A stretch of 64,000 bases of DNA from contig CAJUAP010000004.1 in the NCBI GenBank assembly GCA_910584435.1, positions 1-64,000 on the forward strand, written 5' to 3'. Under the pieces are notes generated by a model that made no database searches, was not told where the DNA came from, and worked only from the letters and a program-made list of their open reading frames with translations. The stretch's first letter is position 1; the number at the start of each line of letters is the position of its first letter. This document shows positions 34,810-43,394 of the stretch, one piece after another. Origin of the DNA: an uncultured Acetatifactor sp. GTDB taxonomy: Bacteria > Bacillota > Clostridia > Lachnospirales > Lachnospiraceae. Both the position numbers and the translations under genes were made by a program.

Positions 34810-36021
34810 TTACTTATGATATTCCACCTGCGTCACAGTGTCAAGTTCCTTTTCACTGAATACCCAGATATGCTTTATCTGCTTTCCTATCTGCTCAAAC
34901 AGCCATGATTCCCTGCTTCGGGCCACACAATTGGGATCATTGACCTGAAATCCATTTTCATCATATCCATAAATTACAATAAAATGCCCCCTTGCCGTAA
35001 AATCTCCCGGTCTCATGGAACAAATTATGATATCTCCCTGATCCAGAGCCTTTTTCATCGTCTGCTCAGACACGCCGGGCTGGCTTACTTCCACACCATA
35101 CTCGGCAGGTACGTCTGTCAAAAGCGCCCATGCCGTCCCCGTCCCTGACACATAATATCCATTCTTCATGCTATATTCTGCTATCTTATCCGGGGTGATA
35201 CTTTCATCTCTCAACAGATAATAGAGCGCCATGGACACACATACAGGGCCGCAGCCCGCCAGGCCGATATTGCTGTTATCTCCATATTCCGCATACCCCC
35301 ACCTTGGATCCCATTGCAGAAACAGGGGATAATCCTGCTCTTTTTCCGCCTCTGTCAGTCCTGTCCCTGAAGCTTTCGCCGGCGCATCCAAATAACCTGC
35401 CACAAAATCCGCCATTTCCGGATTATTTGCCAGAGCCGTTATCATATTATCCGAATAAAGTCTGTTGTTTTTATAGATAGCGGATATGACTTCGTCCTCT
35501 TTGGCCAGTTCTTTCAATCGTACCAGTGCTTCCGACCGGCTTCTGCGTACAGGCACTTCCACTTCGGACAATCCGCACAAACTCACATAATCTATTTCCG
35601 GTGTCTGCACCATATCATCCAACGCAACACCATTTGATGCGGAGTTACCTTCTGCAGTGCCGGAAACTATGGAACTCAGCCCTGCTGCTTCATATTCTGC
35701 TGTGATTTGCCCTGCCGCATCATTCCCTGCCAGGTCACGTCCTGCCGCAGGATAACCGCTTTCCCCGCCTTCTCCCGTCATGTCCCGCTGTGCGTCCTGT
35801 CCTGATGCGCCATTCCCCTGATATAATTCCAATTCATTCAATACCGCCGCCAGCGTATTGTGAATGTGCTTCATCTGAACCTGCATCTTACAGAGCAATA
35901 CAATATTGACAAAAAGCAATATGAAAATTACGGCCAGATAAACTGCCCTCTGTTTCTTCCCAAAGCTGCTCCCTTTGGGTGCCACACGATTCCCTGCTCT
36001 GGCTTTTCTTTCGTCCTGCAT
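34810..36021 (-). CDS. Membrane-anchored C39-like cysteine peptidase
   Basis: Protein of 403 residues with one N-terminal membrane helix (about 24-46, AVYLAVIFILLFVNIVLLC), a long low-complexity external linker, and a C-terminal papain-like C39_2 domain. The catalytic Cys is in AGCGPVCVSMALYYL near residue 262, the His in GHFIVIYGYDENGF near residue 350 and an Asp in VNDPNC just after. The orientation puts the peptidase outside the cell. Substrate unknown; such domains process peptides or remodel surface proteins. It is a single-gene unit. Confidence 0.85.
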   Translation of the reverse strand: MQDERKARAGNRVAPKGSSFGKKQRAVYLAVIFILLFVNIVLLCKMQVQMKHIHNTLAAVLNELELYQGNGASGQDAQRDMTGEGGESGYPAAGRDLAGNDAAGQITAEYEAAGLSSIVSGTAEGNSASNGVALDDMVQTPEIDYVSLCGLSEVEVPVRRSRSEALVRLKELAKEDEVISAIYKNNRLYSDNMITALANNPEMADFVAGYLDAPAKASGTGLTEAEKEQDYPLFLQWDPRWGYAEYGDNSNIGLAGCGPVCVSMALYYLLRDESITPDKIAEYSMKNGYYVSGTGTAWALLTDVPAEYGVEVSQPGVSEQTMKKALDQGDIIICSMRPGDFTARGHFIVIYGYDENGFQVNDPNCVARSRESWLFEQIGKQIKHIWVFSEKELDTVTQVEYHK

Positions 36022-36200
36022 CCGTTTTCTCCCGTTTTCCTATGTAAATTTGCCGCGTAACTTCCTATACAATTTCCCTGCATATTTTCCTATATTGATT
36101 TCCTGCATACCATAAATCATAAATTACTTATGTATCATAAAAGTTTCTGAATTGTATCAAAACTATATTTTCGCCGCTCATTTTTCTTTTCACCCAAATA

Positions 36201-36244
36201 GGGCACATTTGAAACCTGTCATGCTTCAGGCATCAAATGCACCC
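36201..36244. terminator. Stem-loop after ackA
   Basis: GGGCACATTTGA pairs with TCAAATGCACCC with an inner CCTG/CAGG stem. It lies just downstream of ackA on the minus strand; the T-tract is weak. The remaining gap to the peptidase gene is A+T-rich and unassigned. Confidence 0.5.
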
Positions 36245-36279
36245 AAACTATATGGAACATCAACTCACTGCAATCTCAT

Positions 36280-37476
36280 CTATTGTACCAGTCTCACTGT
36301 TTCCCTTGCAATCGCAAGTTCTTCATTTGTAGGAATCACCATCACAATGGTTCTGCTGTCCGGCGTGGTAATCACTGTATCCTCTCCACGCTTTTTATTT
36401 GCTTCCTGGTCAATGGCAACGCCCAGATATCCGAGATATTCACAGATAAAGGTACGCACCAAAGCTGCATTCTCACCTACACCTGCGGTAAAGCAGATCA
36501 CATCCACGCCATTCATGGCAGCGGTATAAGAACCAATGTATTTTGCCGCCCGGTAACAATAAGTCTTCAAAGTACGAATGGCATTGGCATCTCCCTTATG
36601 ATATCCTTCCTCCAAATCACGGAAATCAGAAGAAAGGTTATCGGAAAGTCCTAACACCCCTGACTTCTTATTCAATACTGCCATAATCTCATCTATGCTT
36701 TTGCCCTCTTTGTGTGCCAGAAACTCAATAATGGCAGGATCGATATCACCGGAACGGGTTCCCATAATCAGACCTTCCAGAGGTGTCAGACCCATAGAAG
36801 TATCCACGCATTTACCATTCTTCACCGCAGAGACACTGGCGCCATTGCCCAAATGACATACGATAATCTTCAAATCGTCATAATTTTTTCCCAATACTTC
36901 CGCAGCCCTTTTGGATACATAAGAATGGCTGGTTCCATGAAAACCGTATCTGCGAATCTTATATTTCTCATAATATTCATACGGCAGACCATACATATAG
37001 GCTTCTTCCGGCATGGTCTGATGGAATGCCGTGTCAAAGACCCCCACCATAGGAGTATTGGGCATCAGCTTTTTACAGGCATTGATTCCGATTAGATTTG
37101 CCGGATTATGCAGAGGCGCCAGGTCATTGCACTCTTCCACCACTGCCATAACCTCATCATTCAATACCACGGACTGCGCAAACTTCTCTCCGCCATGGAC
37201 GACACGATGGCCCACGGCGCCGATTTCATCCAGGCTCTTTACCACGCCTGTGCCGGGATTGGTCAGGGCTTCCAGTACCAGGCGGATCGCTTCCGTATGA
37301 TCAGGCATGGGAGTTACCGTCTTCTCCTTTTCTCCGCCTTCCGGTGAGTATGTGATCATACTTCCCTCAATACCGATTCTCTCACAGAGTCCCTTCGCAA
37401 GACATTGTTCGGATTCAGAGTCGATCAGCTGAAATTTAAGAGAGGAACTTCCGCAATTAATTACTAAAACTTTCAT
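36280..37476 (-). CDS. ackA: Acetate kinase
   Basis: Converts acetyl-phosphate and ADP to acetate and ATP, the energy-yielding end of mixed-acid fermentation. The N-terminus MKVLVINCGSSSLKFQLID and the signatures VFDTAFHQTMPEEAYMYGLP (near 170) and GFHGTSHSYVSKRA (near 205) are diagnostic. The ATG at 37476 has AGGA nine bases upstream and is preferred to 37482. It lies 41 bases after pta, its partner. Confidence 0.97.
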   Translation of the reverse strand: MKVLVINCGSSSLKFQLIDSESEQCLAKGLCERIGIEGSMITYSPEGGEKEKTVTPMPDHTEAIRLVLEALTNPGTGVVKSLDEIGAVGHRVVHGGEKFAQSVVLNDEVMAVVEECNDLAPLHNPANLIGINACKKLMPNTPMVGVFDTAFHQTMPEEAYMYGLPYEYYEKYKIRRYGFHGTSHSYVSKRAAEVLGKNYDDLKIIVCHLGNGASVSAVKNGKCVDTSMGLTPLEGLIMGTRSGDIDPAIIEFLAHKEGKSIDEIMAVLNKKSGVLGLSDNLSSDFRDLEEGYHKGDANAIRTLKTYCYRAAKYIGSYTAAMNGVDVICFTAGVGENAALVRTFICEYLGYLGVAIDQEANKKRGEDTVITTPDSRTIVMVIPTNEELAIARETVRLVQ

Positions 37477-37517
37477 TTCCATTCTTCCTTTCCGACTTTA
37501 TATACTGAAATGCAATA

Positions 37518-38519
37518 CTAAACCAACTGCGCCTGTACGGCAGTCAATGCCACCACACCCACAATATCCTGCCAGGAACAGCCGCGGGACAAATCATTGA
37601 CGGGCTTCGCAATTCCCTGAAGCATGGGACCGTAAGCCTCCGCGCCGCCCAGTCTCTGCACCAGTTTGTATCCGATATTGCCGGCATCCAGATTAGGGAA
37701 TATGAGTACATTGGCCTTGCCTGCCACGGGACTGCCGGGTGATTTAGACTTTGCCACACTGGGAACCAACGCCGCATCCAGCTGCAGCTCGCCGTCCAAA
37801 GTCAGGTGAGGATACTGTTCCTTTGCAATTCTGGTAGCATCCACCATCTTGTCCACCAGCGGATGCTTTGCACTTCCTTTAGTAGAATGGCTCAACATGG
37901 CAATCACAGGCTTCGGGCCAATCAAAGATTTAAAACTTCTGTAAGAGGTTTCGGCAATGGCTGCCAGCTCTTCCGCCGTAGGATCCTGATTCAACCCACA
38001 GTCAGCAAACAGAAATGCCCCGTTTTCCCCCTGATCCTTAAACTGGGTATCCATGACAAAAAATGCGGAAACCAGCTTAATGCCAGGTGCAGTCTTCAAA
38101 ATCTGTAATGCCGGTCTCAATGTATCCGCTGTAGAATGGCAGGCGCCGGCAACCATACCGTCCGCTTCATTTGCCTTTACCATGACAATACCAAACGTAA
38201 GATAATCCTTCAGCAGGATCTCCCTTGCCTTTTCCTCGGTCATACCTTTGGCTTTTCTGGTTTCATATAAGAGATTTACATACTTATCCAACTTGTCAGT
38301 ATTGGCCGGATCGATTACTGTAACACCGGACAGGTCTACCTCCAACCACCCGGCACCATCCATGATCTTCTCTTCATTGCCAACCATGATGATATCCGCA
38401 ATCCCCTCCTCCACAATTTTAGCTGCTGCCAGCAGAGTCCTCTTGTCATTGGATTCCGGCAATACTATTGTCTTCTTATCCAGACGGGCTCTCTCCTTAA
38501 TTGTGTCAATATATGACAT
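37518..38519 (-). CDS. pta: Phosphate acetyltransferase
   Basis: Makes acetyl-phosphate from acetyl-CoA for acetate kinase. The 333-residue short form has KTIVLPESNDKRTLLAAAKI at the start, MVAGACHSTADTLRPALQIL near residue 130 and SPVAGKANVLIFPNLDAGNI near 275. The ATG at 38519 has AAAGGAG seven bases upstream; the frame extends to 38645 but that part is the untranslated leader. The leader contains a palindromic repeat, and a promoter stands at 38779-38751. Confidence 0.96.
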   Translation of the reverse strand: MSYIDTIKERARLDKKTIVLPESNDKRTLLAAAKIVEEGIADIIMVGNEEKIMDGAGWLEVDLSGVTVIDPANTDKLDKYVNLLYETRKAKGMTEEKAREILLKDYLTFGIVMVKANEADGMVAGACHSTADTLRPALQILKTAPGIKLVSAFFVMDTQFKDQGENGAFLFADCGLNQDPTAEELAAIAETSYRSFKSLIGPKPVIAMLSHSTKGSAKHPLVDKMVDATRIAKEQYPHLTLDGELQLDAALVPSVAKSKSPGSPVAGKANVLIFPNLDAGNIGYKLVQRLGGAEAYGPMLQGIAKPVNDLSRGCSWQDIVGVVALTAVQAQLV

Positions 38520-38575
38520 ATCCATTCTCCTTTCCGGCGGTTTTTCCGCAATTTTAATCATTTTATAATCGTACA

Positions 38576-38688
38576 ATCGTTTCCATAGGGCAGACGCTCC
38601 ATATGAAATAAGCTGCCAGCAGAGACCTGGCATTATTGGTGACAAGATACATTCCGGCAGCTTATGAATGGCATGGCTGAACTGTTAC
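38576..38688. repeat. Palindromic repeat in the pta leader, copy A
   Basis: ATAAGCTGCC (near 38609) pairs with GGCAGCTTAT (38656-38665), making a stem in the pta 5' untranslated region. The first 57 bases are about 80 percent identical to copy B at 38827-38888. The last 28 bases (38661-38688) recur exactly, inverted, at 52698-52725. Confidence 0.75.
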
Positions 38689-38750
38689 AAAAACTGTTAC
38701 AAAATGTGCCGCTTATACCCCTTTTTCACTTAACAAACTACGATAATTAT

Positions 38751-38779
38751 ATTATACTAAAAATGGTAAAAATAAACAA
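38751..38779 (-). promoter_or_regulatory. Promoter of pta-ackA
   Basis: TTGTTT (38779-38774) and TATAAT (38756-38751) with a 17-base spacer on the minus strand. The transcript would carry a leader of about 225 bases that includes repeat copy A. Confidence 0.7.
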
Positions 38780-38809
38780 GGACAAATTTGCCAATCCCCG
38801 TCAAAATGG

Positions 38810-38888
38810 GTAACAGTTCATGTACCATCGTTTCCATAGTACGGACGCCCGACATGAAATAAGCTGCCGGCAGAGGGCTGAAAGGCAT
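38810..38888. repeat. Palindromic repeat, copy B
   Basis: Begins GTAACAGTTCATG and continues with a 62-base stretch homologous to copy A (ATCGTTTCCATAG at its start, AAATAAGCTGCC in the middle). It runs into the start of the tmcAL gene, whose ATG at 38887 lies in its last bases. Confidence 0.7.
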
Positions 38889-40149
38889 GGTAATTCATAT
38901 GCATGTAAACGGAATCATAGCAGAATACAACCCCTTCCATAAGGGGCATAAATATCATCTGGAAGAATCACTGCGGCTGACAGGGGCCGATTATACAATT
39001 ATCGCAATGAGCGGCGATTTCGTTCAGCGCGGTGCCCCTGCCGTAATAGACAAGCATGCCAGAGCGGAAATGGCACTGCGCTGTGGTGCGGATTTGGTAC
39101 TGGAACTTCCCGTATTATATGCAACTGCCAGCGCGGAATATTTTGCTGCGGGAGCAGTGTCTCTTTTCGATAAACTGGGGGTGGTCACTCATCTCTGTTT
39201 TGGAAGTGAATCCATTGCTGCAGAACATGCAGATGCTATTCCGCTGCCGGAAATCGCCTCCCTCCTGCTGCATGAGTCAGGCGCTTACCGCACTGCCCTG
39301 AAAGAACTTCTGCGCCAGGGTGCTTCCTACCCCCACGCCCGGATCAAAGCTTTGATGCAATCCTATCCCTTTTTAACAGAATATGGAGATTTATTTTCCT
39401 CTCCCAACAATATCCTTGGCATTGAATACTGCAAAGCCATTCTTCAACGCCAAAGCACAATGATTCCTGTGCCCGTGACCCGGTTAGGTTCCGGCTACCA
39501 CAGCAGTGATATGACAAAGCAATTCAGTTCGGCTCTTGGCATCCGCTGCGCACTCTATGCCGAAAAAAATCCCGGAAAGCTGCTTCGGCATCTGCCGGCA
39601 GAAGCAGGACAAATCCTTATTCATTACCTGGAAGCCCACTCTCCTGTGCGCTGTGACTGCTTTTCCGCTCCATTGTACTATAAACTGCTTATAGAAAAGG
39701 AATCAGGTTATGAACAATATCTGGATGTAACGGGAGACCTATCAAACCGCATCAGAAAACTGCTGGGACAATATACAGGATTTGAAGCATTCTGTGATTT
39801 ATTGAAAACCAGGGATATGACCTATACAAGAATCAGCAGATGCCTTCTGCACATTCTTCTTGATATAAAAAAGGGGCATATGGAATCGGCCAAAAGCATG
39901 GATATGATTCCCTATGCCAAAGTGCTGGGCTTCCGCAAATCCGCCGAACCACTGCTGAACGCCGTAAAACAGCAGGCTTCCATTCCCTTAGTGACCAGGC
40001 TTGCCAAAGCCAGAAAAAGTCTGGAAGCGGATGCCTGCAGACTTTTAAACCAGGATATTCTGTCCGGCGAACTCTATCAGGGCGTGGCCGCCATACAGTG
40101 CGGACAGCCCCCGATTCATGAATGCGCACGGCCTCTTGTGATATTATAG
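38887..40149 (+). CDS. tmcAL: tRNA(Met) cytidine acetate ligase
   Basis: Nucleotidyltransferase-like enzyme (formerly YlbM, DUF795) that uses ATP and acetate to acetylate the wobble cytidine of elongator tRNA-Met. The N-terminus has GIIAEYNPFHKGHKYHLE with the HxGH nucleotide-binding motif near residue 20 and AMSGDFVQRGAPAVIDKHAR near residue 40. Length about 420 is normal. Start is uncertain: ATG at 38887 is two bases from AAAGG, whereas ATG at 38899 (HVNGIIAEYNP) is thirteen bases away and fits the family better. The upstream sequence is a repeat element. Confidence 0.9.
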   Translation: MVIHMHVNGIIAEYNPFHKGHKYHLEESLRLTGADYTIIAMSGDFVQRGAPAVIDKHARAEMALRCGADLVLELPVLYATASAEYFAAGAVSLFDKLGVVTHLCFGSESIAAEHADAIPLPEIASLLLHESGAYRTALKELLRQGASYPHARIKALMQSYPFLTEYGDLFSSPNNILGIEYCKAILQRQSTMIPVPVTRLGSGYHSSDMTKQFSSALGIRCALYAEKNPGKLLRHLPAEAGQILIHYLEAHSPVRCDCFSAPLYYKLLIEKESGYEQYLDVTGDLSNRIRKLLGQYTGFEAFCDLLKTRDMTYTRISRCLLHILLDIKKGHMESAKSMDMIPYAKVLGFRKSAEPLLNAVKQQASIPLVTRLAKARKSLEADACRLLNQDILSGELYQGVAAIQCGQPPIHECARPLVIL

Positions 40150-40187
40150 GTGGCGCGGCCGTTAAAAAGTGCAGCATTATGCACCGT

Positions 40188-41552
40188 CTAATTTTTAAAG
40201 CTGTGGATGGGGGCCGGAATTCTTCCGCCGCGGCTGATAAATGCCTCGCATGAAAACGGATTCACTGGCATAATCGGCGCATACCCCAGCAGACCGCCGA
40301 ATTCCACAGTCTCTCCCACGCCTTTGCCGCTGACAGGAATAATCCTGACCGCAGTAGTCTTTTGATTCACCATGCCGATTGCCATCTCGTCTGCGATAAT
40401 ACCGGAAATGGTGGATGCCTTTGTATCTCCGGGAATGGCAATCATATCCAGGCCTACGGAACACACACAGGTCATGGCTTCCAGTTTCTCCAGTGTCAGC
40501 GCACCGGCCTGTACCGCATGAATCATGCCCTGATCTTCGCTGACCGGAATAAAAGCGCCGCTCAATCCCCCTACATAGGAAGAAGCCATCACACCGCCCT
40601 TTTTCACCTGATCATTCAGCAAGGCCAGCGCTGCCGTGGTTCCGGGCGCTCCTGCATATTCCAGGCCCATTTCACACAGAATGTCCGCCACACTGTCCCC
40701 CACTGCCGGCGTCGGCGCCAGGGACAAGTCTACGATTCCAAAGGGCACATGCAGCCGCGCGGATGCCTCCTGCGCAACCAGCTGCCCCACTCTCGTAACC
40801 TTAAACGCTGTCCTTTTGATGGTTTCGCACAACACTTCAAAATTCTCACCACGCACCTTTTCCAGTGCGGTTTTCACCACGCCCGGTCCGCTGACTCCTA
40901 CATTGATAATTTTATCCGCCTCGGTAACACCGTGGAAGGCACCCGCCATAAACGGATTATCATCCGGCGCATTACAGAATACCACCAGCTTTGCACATCC
41001 AAGGGAGTCATTCTCTTTTGTGGCATCTGCGGTTGCCGCAACCACCTCTCCCATGAGCTTTACAGCGTCCATATTGATACCTGTCTTAGTGGAGCCTAAA
41101 TTCACGGAACTGCATACCCGTTCCGTAGCGGATAACGCCAGAGGAATGGAACGTATCAAAAGTTCATCCGCCGGAGTCATTCCCTTGCTCACCAGCGCGG
41201 AATAACCGCCGATAAAGTTTACGCCCACATCCTTAGCCACTTTATCCAGAATCTGCGCCAGCTGTGCATAATCCTGCTCGTTCTTACAGGCGGCGCTTCC
41301 TATCAGTGCAATCGGTGTGACTGAAATCCGCTTATTTACAATGGGAATGCCGAATTCTCTTGCTATCTCATCCCCTGTCCCCACCAAATCCCTGGCAGCC
41401 TCATATATTTTTGCATAAATGTTAGATTTAAGCTTCTCCAAGTCTGAGTCAATACAGTCAAGCAGACTGATTCCCAAAGTAATGGTACGCACATCAAGGT
41501 TTTCCTCGGTAATCATTTTGTTCGTCTCTGCCACTTCATATAAATTGATCAT
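40188..41552 (-). CDS. UPF0210/PFL family protein (DUF711)
   Basis: Conserved cytoplasmic protein of 454 residues of unknown biochemical role. Family marks include the N-terminal [40 protein letters not shown] near residue 125 and [20 protein letters not shown] near residue 275. In many Firmicutes it is paired with a small ACT-domain gene, and the ACT gene is found here two genes upstream, separated by a Sufu-domain gene. Convergent with tmcAL, with a short stem-loop (GTGCA/TGCAC, about 40167-40182) between them. Confidence 0.9.
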   Translation of the reverse strand: MINLYEVAETNKMITEENLDVRTITLGISLLDCIDSDLEKLKSNIYAKIYEAARDLVGTGDEIAREFGIPIVNKRISVTPIALIGSAACKNEQDYAQLAQILDKVAKDVGVNFIGGYSALVSKGMTPADELLIRSIPLALSATERVCSSVNLGSTKTGINMDAVKLMGEVVAATADATKENDSLGCAKLVVFCNAPDDNPFMAGAFHGVTEADKIINVGVSGPGVVKTALEKVRGENFEVLCETIKRTAFKVTRVGQLVAQEASARLHVPFGIVDLSLAPTPAVGDSVADILCEMGLEYAGAPGTTAALALLNDQVKKGGVMASSYVGGLSGAFIPVSEDQGMIHAVQAGALTLEKLEAMTCVCSVGLDMIAIPGDTKASTISGIIADEMAIGMVNQKTTAVRIIPVSGKGVGETVEFGGLLGYAPIMPVNPFSCEAFISRGGRIPAPIHSFKN

Positions 41553-41599
41553 ATCCCATTATCTCCTGCCATTTTCAACAAACGTCATGCCAAACCATC

Positions 41600-42259
41600 T
41601 TAAATATAAGAACCCGTCCGCTTCATATCTGTCACCAGATCCGGATTGTCCGCTTTCATCCGCTCAAGCAGAATCTGTACCTTACTGCCATCCTCTATGA
41701 TAGCCTGCAGTTCAGATTCCGTAATTCCCACAAGCTGCATAAACTCAGTCCTTCCATAAATGGTATCCTGTGCCATGGCTTCCGTATCCGCTACCACAAG
41801 CAGCGCTGTAATTGCAGATTCCACCCCTATATGAAGAGACGTTCCATCCCCTTTGACAAATTGGTTTGGCTCAAAAAAACGCTTTGATGTATAAGTATAT
41901 CTTGCCAGATTCGCCAGCATATCGATTGCCCACAGGCACTCCTCCGCTTCTTCCTCTCTAAGCTTCAGCGTCATCTCATAGCCCCACTTATTCCATTCGC
42001 CTCCTAAAGCCTTATCATCCGCATACAGGGTAGTCATTCCATAGGTCACAATATGTTTGTAGCCTTTCGGCGAAGCGAAAACAGAATATCCATCCAGATA
42101 TTGATCTCCTCCAAACATTGCCCTGCTATGCAGATTGGTTCCATAATGCACTGGTTCCTGCCCAGGATACAACCTGTCAAACTCTTTGTCGATTGCCTCC
42201 CAGCCAGGTGCCCACTCCGGATCTTCCTCAAGCTTTTTCTCAAATTCCTCTTTTGTCAT
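41600..42259 (-). CDS. Suppressor of fused (Sufu) domain protein
   Basis: Protein of 219 residues with a bacterial Sufu domain: EPVHYGTNLHSRAMFGGDQY then LDGYSVFAS, HIVTYGMTTLYAD near residue 75 and WGYEMTLKLR near residue 95. In bacteria Sufu proteins are often immunity factors or are of unknown role; no toxin gene is seen next to this one. GGAGG lies seven bases before the ATG at 42259. It sits between the ACT gene and its usual UPF0210 partner, so it looks inserted into that pair. Confidence 0.82.
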   Translation of the reverse strand: MTKEEFEKKLEEDPEWAPGWEAIDKEFDRLYPGQEPVHYGTNLHSRAMFGGDQYLDGYSVFASPKGYKHIVTYGMTTLYADDKALGGEWNKWGYEMTLKLREEEAEECLWAIDMLANLARYTYTSKRFFEPNQFVKGDGTSLHIGVESAITALLVVADTEAMAQDTIYGRTEFMQLVGITESELQAIIEDGSKVQILLERMKADNPDLVTDMKRTGSYI

Positions 42260-42293
42260 CTCACTGCCTCCTGCCGCTCGCAGCAATGCCTGC

Positions 42294-42566
42294 TTAAATT
42301 CTGTGCATTTTGTCGAAGATTTCTTCCTTCTGGCATTTGATTACCACACCTATCTTCTCCCCCAGAGAGGCCATCTCATCGGACATATCCCCGAAAGATT
42401 TGTTCATACCATTGGTATCCACAATCATCATCATATTAAAGTATCCCTGTACAATGGTCTGAGAAATATCCAGAATATTAATCCCGTTATCTGCCAGGTA
42501 GGTACATACTTTTGCAATAATACCAACTGTGTCTTTTCCCACCACAGTAATAATTGTTCGTTTCAT
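42294..42566 (-). CDS. ACT domain protein
   Basis: Stand-alone ACT domain of 90 residues (RTIITVVGKDTVGIIAKVCT, then NGINILDISQTIVQGYFNMM), similar to the UPF0237 family. ACT domains bind small ligands such as amino acids. Its family is usually next to UPF0210 genes, and only the Sufu gene separates them here (34-base gap). Ligand unknown. Confidence 0.88.
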   Translation of the reverse strand: MKRTIITVVGKDTVGIIAKVCTYLADNGINILDISQTIVQGYFNMMMIVDTNGMNKSFGDMSDEMASLGEKIGVVIKCQKEEIFDKMHRI

Positions 42567-42593
42567 CCTGTCTCCCTTCCTTCCGTCCGCATT

Positions 42594-43394
42594 TTATGAA
42601 ATCGTTACAATGGGTGTCAGCTCACTGCGTTTTGCTACACGAATATCAAAATCACTTGCCTTGTAAGGAGTTTCACCCATATTAATCTCCATTCTCACCG
42701 ATTCATAGGCAAGCTCCGGCAGATTATTTTCCTTGCTCAAATGTCCCAGCAGAATCGCCTGGAGATTGTCATGGAGAATCCTGCACAGCAGTCTTCCCGT
42801 ATTTTCGTTGGACAGATGTCCTCTTTCCCCCAGAATCCTCTGCTTTAGTTTATAAGGATAGGGTCCTACCTGAAGCATGTTCACATCATGATTTGCCTCC
42901 AGCAGAAGAGCGTTCATACCTTTCAGGCACTCTACCGTATAATCATTATAAACACCCAAATCCGTACAGACTGCCACCTTCTGTCTGCCATATGCAATAC
43001 GGTATGCCACAGGCTGCGCCGCATCATGAGAGATGCGCATAGGATTTACCGTCAAATCCTTCAATGTAAATTTCGTATCCTCTTTTACCTCATGAAACAG
43101 CTCTTCCTCCACGGTTCCGATTCCCTCACATGCTTTTATGGCGGCAATGGTTCCTGCTGTGGCATAAATGGGAATTTCATATTTCCTGGCAATCACGCCC
43201 AATCCCTGAATATGATCCGCATGTTCATGTGTGATCAATATACCGTCAATATCATTCCCGGTAAGTCCAAGCTCTTTTAGTCCGCTCTCTGTTTTTCTGC
43301 CGCTGATACCCACATCCACAAGCAGATGCGTTGCCTCCGACCCTACATAAATGCAGTTTCCACTGCTTCCGCTGGCTATACTACATAGTCTCAT
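42594..43394 (-). CDS. WalJ/YycJ-like metallo-beta-lactamase-fold hydrolase
   Basis: Metallo-hydrolase of about 266 residues. Start RLCSIASGSSGNCIYVGSEA and the metal motif LITHEHADHIQGL near residue 65 place it in the YycJ/WalJ group; further metal ligands are in ISHDAAQPVAY and LEANHDVNMLQ. WalJ proteins are probably 5'-3' exonucleases involved in DNA replication or repair and cell-wall coordination. Its ATG at 43394 overlaps the stop of the FtsA-like gene by four bases. The frame extension to 43439 lacks support. Confidence 0.88.
   Translation of the reverse strand: MRLCSIASGSSGNCIYVGSEATHLLVDVGISGRKTESGLKELGLTGNDIDGILITHEHADHIQGLGVIARKYEIPIYATAGTIAAIKACEGIGTVEEELFHEVKEDTKFTLKDLTVNPMRISHDAAQPVAYRIAYGRQKVAVCTDLGVYNDYTVECLKGMNALLLEANHDVNMLQVGPYPYKLKQRILGERGHLSNENTGRLLCRILHDNLQAILLGHLSKENNLPELAYESVRMEINMGETPYKASDFDIRVAKRSELTPIVTIS

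Noticed and set aside
40362..41099. Plus-strand His- and Cys-rich 245-residue frame
   Set aside because: It lies wholly antisense to the UPF0210 gene and its composition is that of a shadow frame.
42053..42599. Plus-strand frames across the Sufu and ACT genes
   Set aside because: Both minus-strand genes have recognisable domains and ribosome sites; the plus frames are shadows.
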